From PALSA-1180 sp964624625 (lineage in GTDB: Bacteria; Oederibacteriota; Muellerivitia; Muellerivitales; Muellerivitaceae): a stretch of DNA of 37,220 nucleotides. The translations under genes were made by a program, and so were the position numbers. The notes below the pieces were generated by a model. It worked only from the letters and a program-made list of their open reading frames with translations, did not search any database and was not told the origin of the DNA. Numbering within the stretch: position 1 is the stretch's first letter; every line of letters starts with the position of its first letter. The DNA lies in assembly GCA_964624625.1 (NCBI GenBank), contig CAZUXW010000023.1, positions 1 through 37,220 on the forward strand, in the 5' to 3' direction. Shown piece by piece: positions 1 to 8,583 of this stretch.

Positions 1-1425
1 CTGCCCGCCATGAAGGAAGTCGGGGACAAGTTCGGCTCGGGCGAGCTCATCCTGCCCTTCGTGCTCCAATCCGCCGAGGTCATGAAGCGGGCCGTGGCCT
101 ATGTGGAGCAATTCCTCGATAAAAATACCGCCACCACCAAGGGAACGGTGGTCCTGGCCACCGTTTACGGCGACGTGCATGACATCGGCAAAAACCTGGT
201 CCGGACCATCCTGTCCAACAACGGCTACACGGTCCATGACCTGGGCAAGCAGGTGCCGGTTTCCACCATCATCGCCAAGGCCCAGGAAGTCAAAGCCGAC
301 GCCATCGGCCTCTCGGCGCTTTTGGTCGTCACTTCCAAGCAAATGCCCATCTGCGTGCAGGAACTGGAAAAGCTGGGGCTTCAATATCCCGTGGTCGTCG
401 GGGGCGCCGCCATCAACCGCCGCTACGGCTACCGCATCAGCTTCGTGGACGAGAAGCTCTACGAGCCGGGCGTTTACTACGCCAAGGACGCCTTCGAGGG
501 TTTGGATATCCTGAACGCCTTGTCGGACCTGGCCAGCCGGGAAACCTTCCGGAATAAAGTGAAGGATGAGGCCATGGCTTCCAAGGCCACGGGATTCGCC
601 GACGCTAAAGTGGAGGAAGGCGAGGCCACGCCGGACAAGTATCCGCCCACGGTCAAGCCTGCCCCCTCGATCCCCCGGAATCCCTTCGCGGGAACTTCCA
701 TCATCAACAAGGTTCCCTTGCGGGAAGTTTGGCCCTATCTGGACCTGACCCAGCTTTATAAACTCAACTGGGGCGTGAAGGGGAAGGACGGGGACGAGTA
801 CAAGAACATGATCAAGACCCAGTTCGAGCCCATGCGCCTGAAGATGCAGGACGAGATCATGGCGAAAAACTGGTTTGAGCCCAAGCTGGTCTACGGCTTC
901 TGGCTGGCCGCTTCCGAGGGCAACGACCTGGTCATTTACGACGGGAACGACCCGAAGAAAGAATTGGAGCGCTTCAAGTTCCCCCGCCAGCGAGTGGGCC
1001 GGCACCTGTGCCTGTCCGACTACTTCAAGCCGGTCTCGTCCGGCGAGAGGGATGTGGTGGCTTTCCAGGTGGTGACCATCGGCAACAAGGCCAGCGACAT
1101 CATCGAGCAATTGAACAAGGACGGGAAATACACGGATTCCTATTACCTGCACGGCCTCGCGGTCCAAACCGCGGAAGCCATGGCCGAGTGGATCCACCGC
1201 CGGATCCGCGCGGAGTGGGGCCTGCCGATCGGACAAGGGAAGCGCTACAGCCCCGGCTATCCCGCCTGCCCCGAGCAGAGCGACCAGGAGAAGTATTTCC
1301 GGCTCCTGGACGCCAAGAAGGCGGTGGGAATCGACCTCACGGAAGCCTTCATGATGGTGCCGGAACAATCCACCAGCGCCATCGTCATCCACCATCCCGA
1401 ATGCGAGTACTTCGCGGTTAGGTAA
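1..1425 (+). CDS. metH: Cobalamin-dependent methionine synthase, C-terminal part (5' end outside window)
   Basis: MetH transfers a methyl group from methyl-tetrahydrofolate to homocysteine through cob(I)alamin in the cytoplasm. Only the C-terminal 474 residues are in the window; the reading frame is open from base 1, so the ATG at base 10 is an internal Met. The fragment starts in the B12-binding cap helices (VGDKFGSGELILP). It continues with the Rossmann B12 domain carrying GDVHDIGKN, whose His is the lower axial cobalt ligand. It ends with the S-adenosylmethionine reactivation domain (GYPACPEQSDQ, then IDLTEAF and a terminal HPECEYFAV), running to the usual MetH C-terminus. The catalytic homocysteine and folate modules must lie upstream. 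A secreted-protein gene starts one base after the stop. The assignment is firm. Confidence 0.96.
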   Translation: MPAMKEVGDKFGSGELILPFVLQSAEVMKRAVAYVEQFLDKNTATTKGTVVLATVYGDVHDIGKNLVRTILSNNGYTVHDLGKQVPVSTIIAKAQEVKADAIGLSALLVVTSKQMPICVQELEKLGLQYPVVVGGAAINRRYGYRISFVDEKLYEPGVYYAKDAFEGLDILNALSDLASRETFRNKVKDEAMASKATGFADAKVEEGEATPDKYPPTVKPAPSIPRNPFAGTSIINKVPLREVWPYLDLTQLYKLNWGVKGKDGDEYKNMIKTQFEPMRLKMQDEIMAKNWFEPKLVYGFWLAASEGNDLVIYDGNDPKKELERFKFPRQRVGRHLCLSDYFKPVSSGERDVVAFQVVTIGNKASDIIEQLNKDGKYTDSYYLHGLAVQTAEAMAEWIHRRIRAEWGLPIGQGKRYSPGYPACPEQSDQEKYFRLLDAKKAVGIDLTEAFMMVPEQSTSAIVIHHPECEYFAVR

Positions 1426-1426
1426 A

Positions 1427-2557
1427 ATGAAAAATCTATTAATGGCCATCCTCCTGTTTTTTCCCGCCTTGGCCTATTCCCAATGCGCCGTGACGCAGCT
1501 TTGGAAGGCCGAAAACCCTGGCGATGAGAAGTCCTCGCTGGTCAACGCCGGAATTAAATTGGATTCCCTGGGAAACGTTTATTGGATCGGAAAAGTCGTG
1601 GGTAAGGATTTCCTGTCGCGTAATATTTTCAAAAAATGGGGAAGCGGCGGAAAACTGCTTTGGGAGGCCGAGCTTCCCCCTTTCACCTTTCGCCTGGGGG
1701 AAAACCGCCCCATCGACGTCAACGGGCTGGGGCAAATCGTGGTTTCGGGGGAATCCCGGACGGAGGGAAAATTCATCGCCAAGCTCGATGGGGCCGGCAA
1801 GCTTTTATGGTCCCAAAACAATAAAAATCCCTCCAGCGGATTGGCTTTCGACGGGATGGGAAATATCGGGGAAGTTGGCGGAAATTGGACCGTCAGTGAA
1901 TATAGCCCGGACGGAAAACAGCTTTGGACCGACACGAAGCATTGGGACGGCAAAAACTTCGCCAAGGCTTCGGGCGTGGGGTTCGACGCCCAAGGCAATA
2001 TGGTCGTGGTCGGTTTTGATTCCCCGGGAAATAACGCCGATAACGAATGGCTGATTCGAAAATACAGCCAGCAGGGAAAGGTCCTTTGGGAAGCCAGGAA
2101 TGGCGGGGGGGAACGAGGCAGCGGCATGGCCAGTAGCGTGGCGGTGGACCCTTCCGGCGATATTTACGTTTCCGGCTTTGCCCACGGGGTCATGGAAAAG
2201 AACGAGTTTGAGGTCAAATCGACCCACTTGGAATGGTCGGTTCAAAAATACGATGAATCCGGAAAATTTTTGTGGGAGACCGAACTGGGCGAGGATAAGG
2301 AACGATGGCCCTGCGAGGTGCATCCCCTCGCCTTGGACCCGAAGGGAAACTTGTACGCCCTGGGATACGACACCAAGATGATTTACAAAATCGGGGCTGA
2401 CGGAAAAATCCTGGCGAAGGCCGAATGGACCCAGGCTGAGGAAAAGGACTTTTTCGGGTTTTCCTCTCTGAATGGATCGGGAGTTTGGGGGATATCAACC
2501 TCGGAACACTACCATTCGCCCCTGCGGTTTTTTTCTTTAACCGGGGTTTGTCCCTAA
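1427..2557 (+). CDS. Secreted beta-propeller-like protein of unknown function
   Basis: The 376-residue product starts with a clear signal peptide (MKNLLMAILLFFPALAYSQC), so it should be exported. The mature part repeats a blade-like pattern roughly every 40-60 residues: a Gly-Asn-x-Tyr/Val turn (LGNVYWIG, QGNMVVVG, SGDIYVSG, KGNLYALG) followed by a K-x-x-x-x-G-K-x-L-W strand (GKLLWEAE, GKVLWEAR, GKFLWETE). That is typical of SBBP/NHL-type beta-propellers in secreted proteins. No catalytic motif is visible. The start is one base after the metH stop, so it may be translated by readthrough coupling, although no functional link with methionine synthesis is evident. I do not recognise a specific family. 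It could be a surface or periplasmic binding protein. Confidence 0.8.
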   Translation: MKNLLMAILLFFPALAYSQCAVTQLWKAENPGDEKSSLVNAGIKLDSLGNVYWIGKVVGKDFLSRNIFKKWGSGGKLLWEAELPPFTFRLGENRPIDVNGLGQIVVSGESRTEGKFIAKLDGAGKLLWSQNNKNPSSGLAFDGMGNIGEVGGNWTVSEYSPDGKQLWTDTKHWDGKNFAKASGVGFDAQGNMVVVGFDSPGNNADNEWLIRKYSQQGKVLWEARNGGGERGSGMASSVAVDPSGDIYVSGFAHGVMEKNEFEVKSTHLEWSVQKYDESGKFLWETELGEDKERWPCEVHPLALDPKGNLYALGYDTKMIYKIGADGKILAKAEWTQAEEKDFFGFSSLNGSGVWGISTSEHYHSPLRFFSLTGVCP

Positions 2558-2812
2558 TTGTCCTCGAAAAAATAAGAAAAGCCGCTCCGCCGCTTTCCCG
2601 CCGGTCTCCCTTCGTCAGGCCTTTCCAGGCATCCTTTGGGGCCCAACCCGCCAAGGCTTTCTTTGGCCAAGTTCCACCCTATCAAATTGATTGGATCAAA
2701 TCCCCCGCTGAATAAACAGGCCGCGGCCATATCTATTTCCCCGGATGGTTTCTAAGGTAGTTCGTAGGAATGATTTTAAAAAAAGGCCCGCGAGGCCCCA
2801 AAGGAAACAAAA

Positions 2813-3025
2813 ATGGATTCGAACAAGGACAAGGTGAAGGGGACTTTCAACGCCTCCGTTGGAAGCGTGAAAGAAGTTGTCGGCCGCGCCACGAAAAACG
2901 CGGATTTGGAGAACGAAGGAACGATCCAAAAAACGAAGGGCCGGATCCAGAAGTTAAGCGGATCCGTCCAGGACGCAGTTAAACAAGGCCAGGCTCTCCT
3001 GGGCATCAAGTCGAAAAAATCATAA
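2813..3025 (+). CDS. CsbD-family stress protein
   Basis: This 70-residue protein has the CsbD-like layout: an N-terminal DKVKG motif, a central amphipathic stretch, a second KTKGRIQKLSG-type half and a Lys-rich tail. CsbD proteins are small, highly charged, probably helical proteins induced by general stress; their biochemical role is unknown. An AAAGGA ribosome-binding site lies 7 bases before the ATG. A second small stress-type gene follows 28 bases downstream on the same strand, so the two are probably co-transcribed. The 255 bases upstream hold no gene; just before the start is a short GGCC-CGCGA-GGCC inverted repeat of unknown meaning. Confidence 0.87.
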   Translation: MDSNKDKVKGTFNASVGSVKEVVGRATKNADLENEGTIQKTKGRIQKLSGSVQDAVKQGQALLGIKSKKS

Positions 3026-3053
3026 GAGGTTTGATCGGAAAAGGAGAAACATC

Positions 3054-3218
3054 ATGTCTGAGGAAAGCGACCGGGAAGTTCAAGAGCAGGACTATCCCAC
3101 GAACGAGCATGTGGCGGTGGCGGCATATTACAAATGGCTGCACCGCGGGTGCCCCCCCGGGGATTCATTGTCGGATTGGGTGAACGCGCATAAGGAATTG
3201 AAGCAGGCAAGCCGCTGA
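3054..3218 (+). CDS. Small DUF2934-like protein
   Basis: This 54-residue gene has a strong ribosome-binding site (AAGGAG, 7 bases before ATG). After an acidic N-terminus the protein reads HVAVAAYYKWLHRGCPPG, then a D-S-L-S-D-W-V-N-A-H-K-E-L segment. This matches the short DUF2934 pattern (A-A-Y-x-x-W-x-x-x-G, then a D-W-x-x-A core). Function is unknown; such proteins are often small stress-associated genes and this one sits right after a CsbD-family gene. Its coding status rests on the ribosome-binding site and family resemblance. Confidence 0.72.
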   Translation: MSEESDREVQEQDYPTNEHVAVAAYYKWLHRGCPPGDSLSDWVNAHKELKQASR

Positions 3219-3289
3219 TTTTGCTCCCCTCCCGGTTCCAACCGCGTTAATATTGACGCGGTAGGAAATAAAAGGATCCGAGGGGAACC

Positions 3290-3730
3290 ATGCCTGATCT
3301 GCAAACGATAATCCAAGACAACAGCCGGGAAAAGCAAAGACTCCTGGCCCTGCTTTCCAACAAGCAGGGGGTGGACTTAGGCAAGCGCCTGATGAACGGC
3401 TGGACCGTCAAGGGAACCCTGGCCCACTTGGCCTTTTGGGACCTAAGGCAGTTGAGCGCGATCAAGCGCTGGACGATGGACCAGGTCCAGCCTGGCAACG
3501 TGGATCCGGCCGCCATCAACGACGCCATTATTCTTTTCGCCGAATTCATGCCGGTGGCCTCGGTGGTCAACCTCGTCATCGCCGCCGCGGGGGCGGTGGA
3601 CCAGGAAGTGGAAAAGCTCACGCCGGCCCAGGCGGAGGAGCTGGTCAAGATGGGATTGGGGCGCAACATCCACCGGGCGCTCCACCGGAAGAACCACTTG
3701 GATAAGATCGAAGCGGCGCTGAAGGGTTGA
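3290..3730 (+). CDS. DinB/maleylpyruvate-isomerase-like four-helix protein
   Basis: The 146-residue protein has no signal peptide or membrane segment. It contains WTVKGTLAHLAFWD, which resembles the DinB-superfamily helix in which a His after W-x-x-x-x-x-L-A binds a metal, and a C-terminal IHRALHRKNHLDKIE segment that could supply further His ligands. DinB-like proteins are four-helix bundles often acting as metal-dependent thiol transferases or of unknown role. The fold assignment is tentative. The ATG is preceded by GAGGGGAACC. The gene stands alone; it is followed by a hairpin-rich spacer rather than a co-oriented partner within operon distance. Confidence 0.6.
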   Translation: MPDLQTIIQDNSREKQRLLALLSNKQGVDLGKRLMNGWTVKGTLAHLAFWDLRQLSAIKRWTMDQVQPGNVDPAAINDAIILFAEFMPVASVVNLVIAAAGAVDQEVEKLTPAQAEELVKMGLGRNIHRALHRKNHLDKIEAALKG

Positions 3731-3755
3731 TTGCTTATTAGCTTGTCGTGGCAAA

Positions 3756-3823
3756 GGCAAGCCTCCGCGCTTGCCCGCCTTGTTTGGATTGTTTTTAAAG
3801 GCCGACCGCGGGGGACCGCCCCC
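3756..3823. repeat. Two adjacent hairpins in spacer (REP-like or terminator)
   Basis: The spacer after the DinB-like gene contains two inverted repeats. GGCAAGC (3756-3762) pairs with GCTTGCC (3769-3775) around a 6-base loop. GGGGG (3810-3814) pairs with CCCCC (3819-3823) around ACCG. The first is followed by a T-rich stretch and might act as a weak terminator. The second has the look of a dispersed GC-rich palindrome. No further copy was seen in the window. Confidence 0.4.
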
Positions 3824-3866
3824 ACATTTAAAAAATGAATAAGGCTTTTCAGGTTAAAATAACTCC

Positions 3867-5705
3867 ATGAACCGACGCCTTAGGATCCTAGTCCTTACCC
3901 TGCTGTCAACCCAGGCCGCCTTTTCCCAGACCCCGTCGCCGACCCCCTATACTTACGAGGATCTCAAGTCCAACCTCACCGCCTATATCCGCGAACATGT
4001 CATCGATAAAGACAATATCCGGGGGCTTTCCGTCGCCCTGGTGGACGGCGGGGAAGTGGTTTGGATGAAGGGTTTCGGCTTGGCCGATGGGGCGACCCAG
4101 ACCCAGGCCACGGAAAATACCCGCTACGCCCTAGGGGGGCTTTCGCGGATCTTCACGGCGGCGGAAGTGCTCCACCTCGCGGAAAAGGGAAAGGTCTCCC
4201 TGGACCAGCCCCTGACCAAAATCATCCCGGATTTCTCCATCCACAGCCGATTTAAGAAAACGAAACCCATCACCTTGCGGACCCTCCTAGGCGACCATTC
4301 CGGCCTCCCGGGATTTTTCCTGAAGGGCATTTGGGTGGACCATCCCGAGAGCCTGGCGGACCTGGTGACCGAATTGAAGTCCGATTATCTTTACGATCCC
4401 CCGGGGGACCATTACCGCTATTCCTACGTGGATTACTCCCTCCTGGGCCGGGCGGTTGAACTGAAAAGGAAAAAGCCTTTTCCGAAGGCGATGAAGGAAG
4501 ACCTGTTCGAACCCCTCGGCATGGAATCCTCGGCCTTCGAGAGGCCCAGCGCCGGCGGCGCCACGGCCAAGGGCTACATCGATGGAAAACCCGTGACCCA
4601 GTCGGGGCTCCGGGACGAGCCTGCGGCGGGAATGATGTCCTCCGTTTCCGACCTGGCCAAATTCCTTACCTTTCTTTTTGGGGCCGAAACCGAGGGCGAG
4701 GCCCCCCTGGGTGAACTGTCCATGGAATCCCTTTTCACCCCCCAATATCCCGGCAGGCCCCTGGACTTCGGCCACGAAACCGGAATGGGATGGAACCTGA
4801 ACGGGTTCAAGGTCGAGGGGGCGGAGGAAGCCGACTGGTGCGACGGGACTTACCCGGGCTATTTCGCCCAGGTGACGGTGCTGAAACGCGAGAAGATCGC
4901 CTGGGTGGTGCTTTCCAATTCCACCGAGGCCGGCAAAATCGCCGATGACCTGTCGGGGCGGGCCTTGAAGCTGGCCCTTCAAGTCAAAAAGGGAATCACC
5001 GCGAACCTGGAAAAAAAGAAGGTGGAGATGCCCAAACTCGCGGAGGTTTCCAAGGAAACCCTGGAAAGCCACAGGGGCGTCTACTCGGCCCTGGGCCAAT
5101 TGACCCACATTAGACCCAAGGAAAAATGCCTGGGCGTCAATTTCGACGGGCACGATTTGGAGCTTCTGCCCGTCAGCCAAACAACCTTTATCCCGCACCT
5201 CACCTTCATTATTTTTCCCATCGACCTGCCCCAATATCCCCTGACCTTTTCCTCCGGGGGCGGCAAGGACGTCCTCCTCCTGGGCGGACTGCATTTCCCG
5301 ATTCCCTTCGAGAGGATCTCGCCGGTGGCCATATCCCCGGCCTGGAAAGGGAGGGAAGGGGATTACCGGCTCGAAAATCCCGACGGCCAGATGTCCTTCA
5401 GCAGGATTTCGCTGGTGGTCAAGGACGATTTTCTCACCGTCGCCCTCAAGGTCACGCTCAACGCGCTGGGCATCAAGGACAAGGAGTTCAAGATCGCCCT
5501 CCTGCCCCAGTCCGACGAGGACGCCGTGGTGCCGGGCCTCTTTTACGGGGACGGGGGGACCTTGCACGCGGTGGAGGATGAAAAGGGAGACACGAGGATT
5601 TTTTACTCCGGCTATTGGTTCCTGAAAAATAAAACGCCCGAGTTAACCCCGGCCCATCCTTTCCCCAAACCCGTCGTGCCGGATTCCACCCCCTCCTCCA
5701 ACTAG
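3867..5705 (+). CDS. Secreted beta-lactamase-family protein, probably catalytically inactive
   Basis: This 612-residue protein has a signal peptide (cleavage near AAFSQ, residues 17-21) and a class C beta-lactamase/serine-hydrolase fold over about residues 30-370: GLSVALVDGGEVVW, FTAAEVLHLAEKGKVSLDQPL, DHSGLPGF and a C-terminal WVVLSNS strand. In active members the nucleophile motif is S-x-x-K just before the TFTAA helix; aligned here it is G91-L-S-R94, so both Ser and Lys appear lost. The second motif Y-S-N reads Y-S-Y (185-187), and the H-T-G-like motif before the last strand reads C-D-G. A C-terminal region of about 200 residues (roughly 400-600) resembles the extra beta domain of some such hydrolases. 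It is probably a binding or regulatory pseudoenzyme. An MFS gene starts 9 bases after its stop. Confidence 0.85.
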   Translation: MNRRLRILVLTLLSTQAAFSQTPSPTPYTYEDLKSNLTAYIREHVIDKDNIRGLSVALVDGGEVVWMKGFGLADGATQTQATENTRYALGGLSRIFTAAEVLHLAEKGKVSLDQPLTKIIPDFSIHSRFKKTKPITLRTLLGDHSGLPGFFLKGIWVDHPESLADLVTELKSDYLYDPPGDHYRYSYVDYSLLGRAVELKRKKPFPKAMKEDLFEPLGMESSAFERPSAGGATAKGYIDGKPVTQSGLRDEPAAGMMSSVSDLAKFLTFLFGAETEGEAPLGELSMESLFTPQYPGRPLDFGHETGMGWNLNGFKVEGAEEADWCDGTYPGYFAQVTVLKREKIAWVVLSNSTEAGKIADDLSGRALKLALQVKKGITANLEKKKVEMPKLAEVSKETLESHRGVYSALGQLTHIRPKEKCLGVNFDGHDLELLPVSQTTFIPHLTFIIFPIDLPQYPLTFSSGGGKDVLLLGGLHFPIPFERISPVAISPAWKGREGDYRLENPDGQMSFSRISLVVKDDFLTVALKVTLNALGIKDKEFKIALLPQSDEDAVVPGLFYGDGGTLHAVEDEKGDTRIFYSGYWFLKNKTPELTPAHPFPKPVVPDSTPSSN

Positions 5706-5714
5706 GACCGCTCC

Positions 5715-6923
5715 ATGAAAACCGCCCCGGCCTGGACCAGGACCTTTTCGTCCCTGAAAATCCCCAATTATCGGATCTTTTATATCGGCCAAGGGATATC
5801 CCTGGTGGGAACTTGGGCCCGGACCGCCGCCATGGGCTGGCTGGCCTATCAATTGACCCACTCCCGCTTTCTTTTGGGACTCATTTTCACTTTGAACACC
5901 CTCCCGCCGCTTTTTTTGTCCGCCTACGCCGGTTCACTGGCGGACCGTGTCCCGCGCCTCTCTCTTTTCAAAGCCACGACCTGGTTCGCGCTGGTTTCCT
6001 CCTTGCTCGTGGCAGGCTTGGATTTCGCGGGGCTTTTAAATTTTCCCCTTCTGGTTATTTTCTCCGTTCTTTGGGGGCTGGCCATGGCCTTTGAGATGCC
6101 GGCCCGCCAATCCCTCATCATGGACCTGGTGGGCCCCAAGGAATTGGTCAACGCTTTATCTCTCAACAGCGCCATGGTCAATATCGCCAGGGTGGCGGGG
6201 CCTTCCTTGGGGGCCTGGATGATGGTGAAATCGGGAACGGCCTGGTGTTTCCTCGCCGATGGCTTGAGTTTTCTGGCGGTGGCTTACGCCCTCACCCAAA
6301 TCAATCTGCCCCGGATTAAACATCCCTTTCCTACGGGCAAGGACCGGATCCGGGAAGTTCTAAGGTTTATCTTAAAGAGGCCCAGTTTGGCCCGGCCCCT
6401 GGCCCTGGTACTGGTGATGAGTATCGGCGGCTGGTCCTACGTTTCCCAGCTTTCGGCTTTTACGGTGGAAAATCTCAAGGGCGGGGCTTGGGACTACGGC
6501 TGGATCTTGGCCATGGCGGGGCTGGGGTCCTGCGTCTCGGCGCTTCTCGTCGCGACCCTGGGGCGGGCCTGGATCAGGGAATCCCTGCTCTATTGGGGAA
6601 TTGGGACCTTCAGCGGGTTCATTTTTATTTTCGGATTCCAGTCGGCCGCTGTTCCGGCGGCCTTGATTCTTTTTGGTGCGGCCTTTGGGTTTACGCTCTT
6701 TTTTTCGCCCACCAACAGCCTGCTCCAGATCCAGGCGCCCAACGAGATGCGGGGCCGGGTCATGGGGCTTTGGGCGACCATCTTTGGGGGCGGGATGCCG
6801 CTCGGAAGTTTTTGGATGGGATGGGCCGCGGACCGCTTTGGCTCCGGCACGGCCCTGCAGGCGGGGGGAATCTTTTGCGTCGCCGGTTCGTTGCTGGTGC
6901 TTTTGATCTTCCGAAAAAAATAA
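5715..6923 (+). CDS. MFS transporter, EntS/MFS_3-like exporter
   Basis: The 402-residue integral membrane protein has about twelve hydrophobic segments. Its N-terminus (NYRIFYIGQGISLVGTW, then MGWLAYQLTHSR) and the loop AGSLADRVPR between TM2 and TM3 fit the MFS_3/EntS branch of the major facilitator superfamily, which mostly exports small molecules such as siderophores or drugs. The cytoplasmic A-P-N-E-M-R-G-R-V-M-G motif at the start of the second half is also typical of this branch. The start lies 9 bases after the upstream secreted protein, so the two probably form an operon; the substrate cannot be inferred. The gene converges on the pqq operon across a hairpin. Confidence 0.88.
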   Translation: MKTAPAWTRTFSSLKIPNYRIFYIGQGISLVGTWARTAAMGWLAYQLTHSRFLLGLIFTLNTLPPLFLSAYAGSLADRVPRLSLFKATTWFALVSSLLVAGLDFAGLLNFPLLVIFSVLWGLAMAFEMPARQSLIMDLVGPKELVNALSLNSAMVNIARVAGPSLGAWMMVKSGTAWCFLADGLSFLAVAYALTQINLPRIKHPFPTGKDRIREVLRFILKRPSLARPLALVLVMSIGGWSYVSQLSAFTVENLKGGAWDYGWILAMAGLGSCVSALLVATLGRAWIRESLLYWGIGTFSGFIFIFGFQSAAVPAALILFGAAFGFTLFFSPTNSLLQIQAPNEMRGRVMGLWATIFGGGMPLGSFWMGWAADRFGSGTALQAGGIFCVAGSLLVLLIFRKK

Positions 6924-6928
6924 TAATC

Positions 6929-6954
6929 CCCCTCGCACATTGCGGGTTGAGGGG
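6929..6954 (-). terminator. Hairpin between convergent MFS gene and pqq operon
   Basis: CCCCTC (6929-6934) pairs with GAGGGG (6949-6954), and an inner CGCA/TGCG pairing is possible. On the minus strand the stem is followed by a T-rich tail (complement of the A-rich bases 6914-6927), so it can end the pqq transcript. On the plus strand the downstream tail is only weakly T-rich. Confidence 0.55.
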
Positions 6955-6978
6955 TGTTTGAAGGTTCCGGCGGAATAA

Positions 6979-8406
6979 TTATCGAAGGGTTGGGTTTTGA
7001 CGGTAGACCCAGGAATCCCGGACCGCTGGAGCCGTTCCCACGATTTTTTCAATCAAGCCGTGCCGGGGCGAGAGGCCGCAGGCCGGGTCCGTCGCGGAAG
7101 GGTCCCCGGTGAGCAGGGCCGCTTGGCAGCGGCATCCCCCGAAATCCACTTCCTTTAGATCACAGGAAGAGCAGGGTTCCGGCATCCAATCGGTGCCGCG
7201 GAACTTGTTGAAGGATTCCGAGTCCTTCCAGATCCAATGCAGCGATTTTTCTCTCACGTTTTCCAATTTAAGCGCGGGAATCGAATAGGCCGTGGGGCAG
7301 GGAAGGACCTGGCCCGTGGGATTCACGGTGATATAGCGCCTGCCCCAGCCGTTCATGCAGGGTTTGGGCCTGTCGAAAAAATAATCGGGGATCACATAGA
7401 GGATTTCCATCTTTCCCTTGAGCCGCTCCTTGGCCTTCTCGGCGGCTTGGGAAGAGACGAAGATTTGACCCCGGGTGGGCAGTAAATTCGAGCGGTTGCT
7501 CATGGCCCAGCCGTAATATTGGGTGTTGGCCAATTCCAAGCGGTGGGCGCCTAAGTTTTCCGCCAGGGCGATGAGAGATTCCGTCCGGTCGATGTTGGCG
7601 CGGTGGAGCACGATATTGACGGTTAAGGGCAGGCCGATGGAACGGATGATTTGGGCAACTTCCATTTTACGGGCGTGAGCCGGGGTTCCGGCGATCTCGT
7701 CGGCGAGCTTTTCCTCCTCCGCCTGGAAACTTAGTTGAACGCTGTCCAAACCCGCATCCCTCAGGGCTTTCGCCCTTTTTTCCGTGAGTCCCAGCCCGCT
7801 GGTGATGAGGTTGGTATAAAGCCCCAGTCCGTGGGCATGGGCCACCAATTCCTCCAAGTCGGGGCGCTGGAGCGGTTCTCCCCCTGAAAAAAATCCATGC
7901 AAAACCCCCAGCCCTGAGGCCTCGGTCAAAACTTCCTTCCATTTTTCTGTCGTCAGTTCAGCGCCTGGGGGGGATTTTTTATCCCAGACAGGATTGGAGC
8001 AATAGGGGCAATGGAGGGGACAGCGGTAAGTCAGTTCCATCAATAAGCCTAACGGACGATAGGGAAAGGAATCGGTGGTGATGGAGGATAAGTCCCTCGG
8101 CGCCTTAACTGGATTAATGGTTGGGTGGGAAGGATCCACCCATTCCACCAGGCCCTTCGATAGAAAGTTTTCCAGGGCGGCATGGACATCCTTCTCCAAA
8201 AGCGGTACGGGCGTCTTGAAGTCGCGGGAAAGCTTCTCAAGGATTTCAGCCAAGGTCGAATGACCGTCGCAGTAGCCCAGGATCGCGGCGGCGCTGGCGT
8301 TGAGTTTCATCAAGCCCTCAGGAAATAAGAGCAGCCATTGCCCCGTGGTCGGGTCTTTTTGGAGGCGAGTCCTGTCCGCCAGACGCGGCGCAAGTTCTTT
8401 ATTCAT
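6979..8406 (-). CDS. pqqE: PqqD-PqqE fusion: PqqA-binding chaperone joined to radical SAM PqqA cross-linking enzyme
   Basis: This is a natural fusion of two PQQ enzymes (475 residues). Residues 1-90 match PqqD (PRLADRTRLQKDPTTGQWLL, LNASAAAILGYCDG, then an E-K-D-V helix and FLSKGLV), the winged-helix chaperone that presents PqqA. After a short linker the radical SAM domain begins: LELTYRCP-like LMELTYRCPLHCPYC gives C129-x3-C133-x2-C136 for the 4Fe-4S cluster, followed by FFSGGEPLQRPDL. The C-terminal SPASM part supplies Cys ligands (PCMNGWG, PCPTAYS, PCSSC, GGCRC, ACGLSP). PqqE makes the Glu-Tyr carbon-carbon bond in PqqA. I chose ATG 8406, which begins exactly at the PqqD homology; a longer frame to 8496 would add residues unlike PqqD. 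It is the last gene of the pqq operon. Confidence 0.93.
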   Translation of the reverse strand: MNKELAPRLADRTRLQKDPTTGQWLLLFPEGLMKLNASAAAILGYCDGHSTLAEILEKLSRDFKTPVPLLEKDVHAALENFLSKGLVEWVDPSHPTINPVKAPRDLSSITTDSFPYRPLGLLMELTYRCPLHCPYCSNPVWDKKSPPGAELTTEKWKEVLTEASGLGVLHGFFSGGEPLQRPDLEELVAHAHGLGLYTNLITSGLGLTEKRAKALRDAGLDSVQLSFQAEEEKLADEIAGTPAHARKMEVAQIIRSIGLPLTVNIVLHRANIDRTESLIALAENLGAHRLELANTQYYGWAMSNRSNLLPTRGQIFVSSQAAEKAKERLKGKMEILYVIPDYFFDRPKPCMNGWGRRYITVNPTGQVLPCPTAYSIPALKLENVREKSLHWIWKDSESFNKFRGTDWMPEPCSSCDLKEVDFGGCRCQAALLTGDPSATDPACGLSPRHGLIEKIVGTAPAVRDSWVYRQNPTLR

Positions 8407-8430
8407 GTTTTTTATATTTTCCCTCGCCCG

Positions 8431-8450
8431 CAGGGGTAGACATACCCCTG
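8431..8450 (-). promoter_or_regulatory. Perfect hairpin in the pqqC-pqqDE spacer
   Basis: An 8-bp perfect stem (CAGGGGTA with TACCCCTG, 4-base loop) lies about 25 bases upstream of the pqqDE start, in the 177-bp spacer after pqqC. There is no T-run on the minus strand, so it is not a classical terminator. It may stabilise or process the transcript, or control translation of pqqDE. The rest of the spacer (8451-8583) shows G-rich runs but no gene. Confidence 0.4.
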
Positions 8451-8583
8451 GGGTTCCAAAGGGTGAAACTTTTTGGTCTTTTGGGTGGGGTAACATAGGG
8501 GGAATTTCCCCTGTGAGCGAAGCGGAGGGATGTGGGTAGGGTGAGGGGGATTAAATTTCTTTCCTTTTTGTTATTGTTCATTT

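Noticed and set aside
4287..5567. 426-codon minus-strand frame opposite the beta-lactamase-like gene
   Set aside because: Composition is Gly/Gln/His/Pro-rich and shapeless, whereas the plus-strand frame has a signal peptide and clear fold segments; it is a GC-driven shadow.
6372..7052. 226-codon minus-strand frame across the end of the MFS gene
   Set aside because: It overlaps the MFS coding region, the terminator hairpin and the pqqDE end, and its residues are low-complexity Arg/Pro/Gly.
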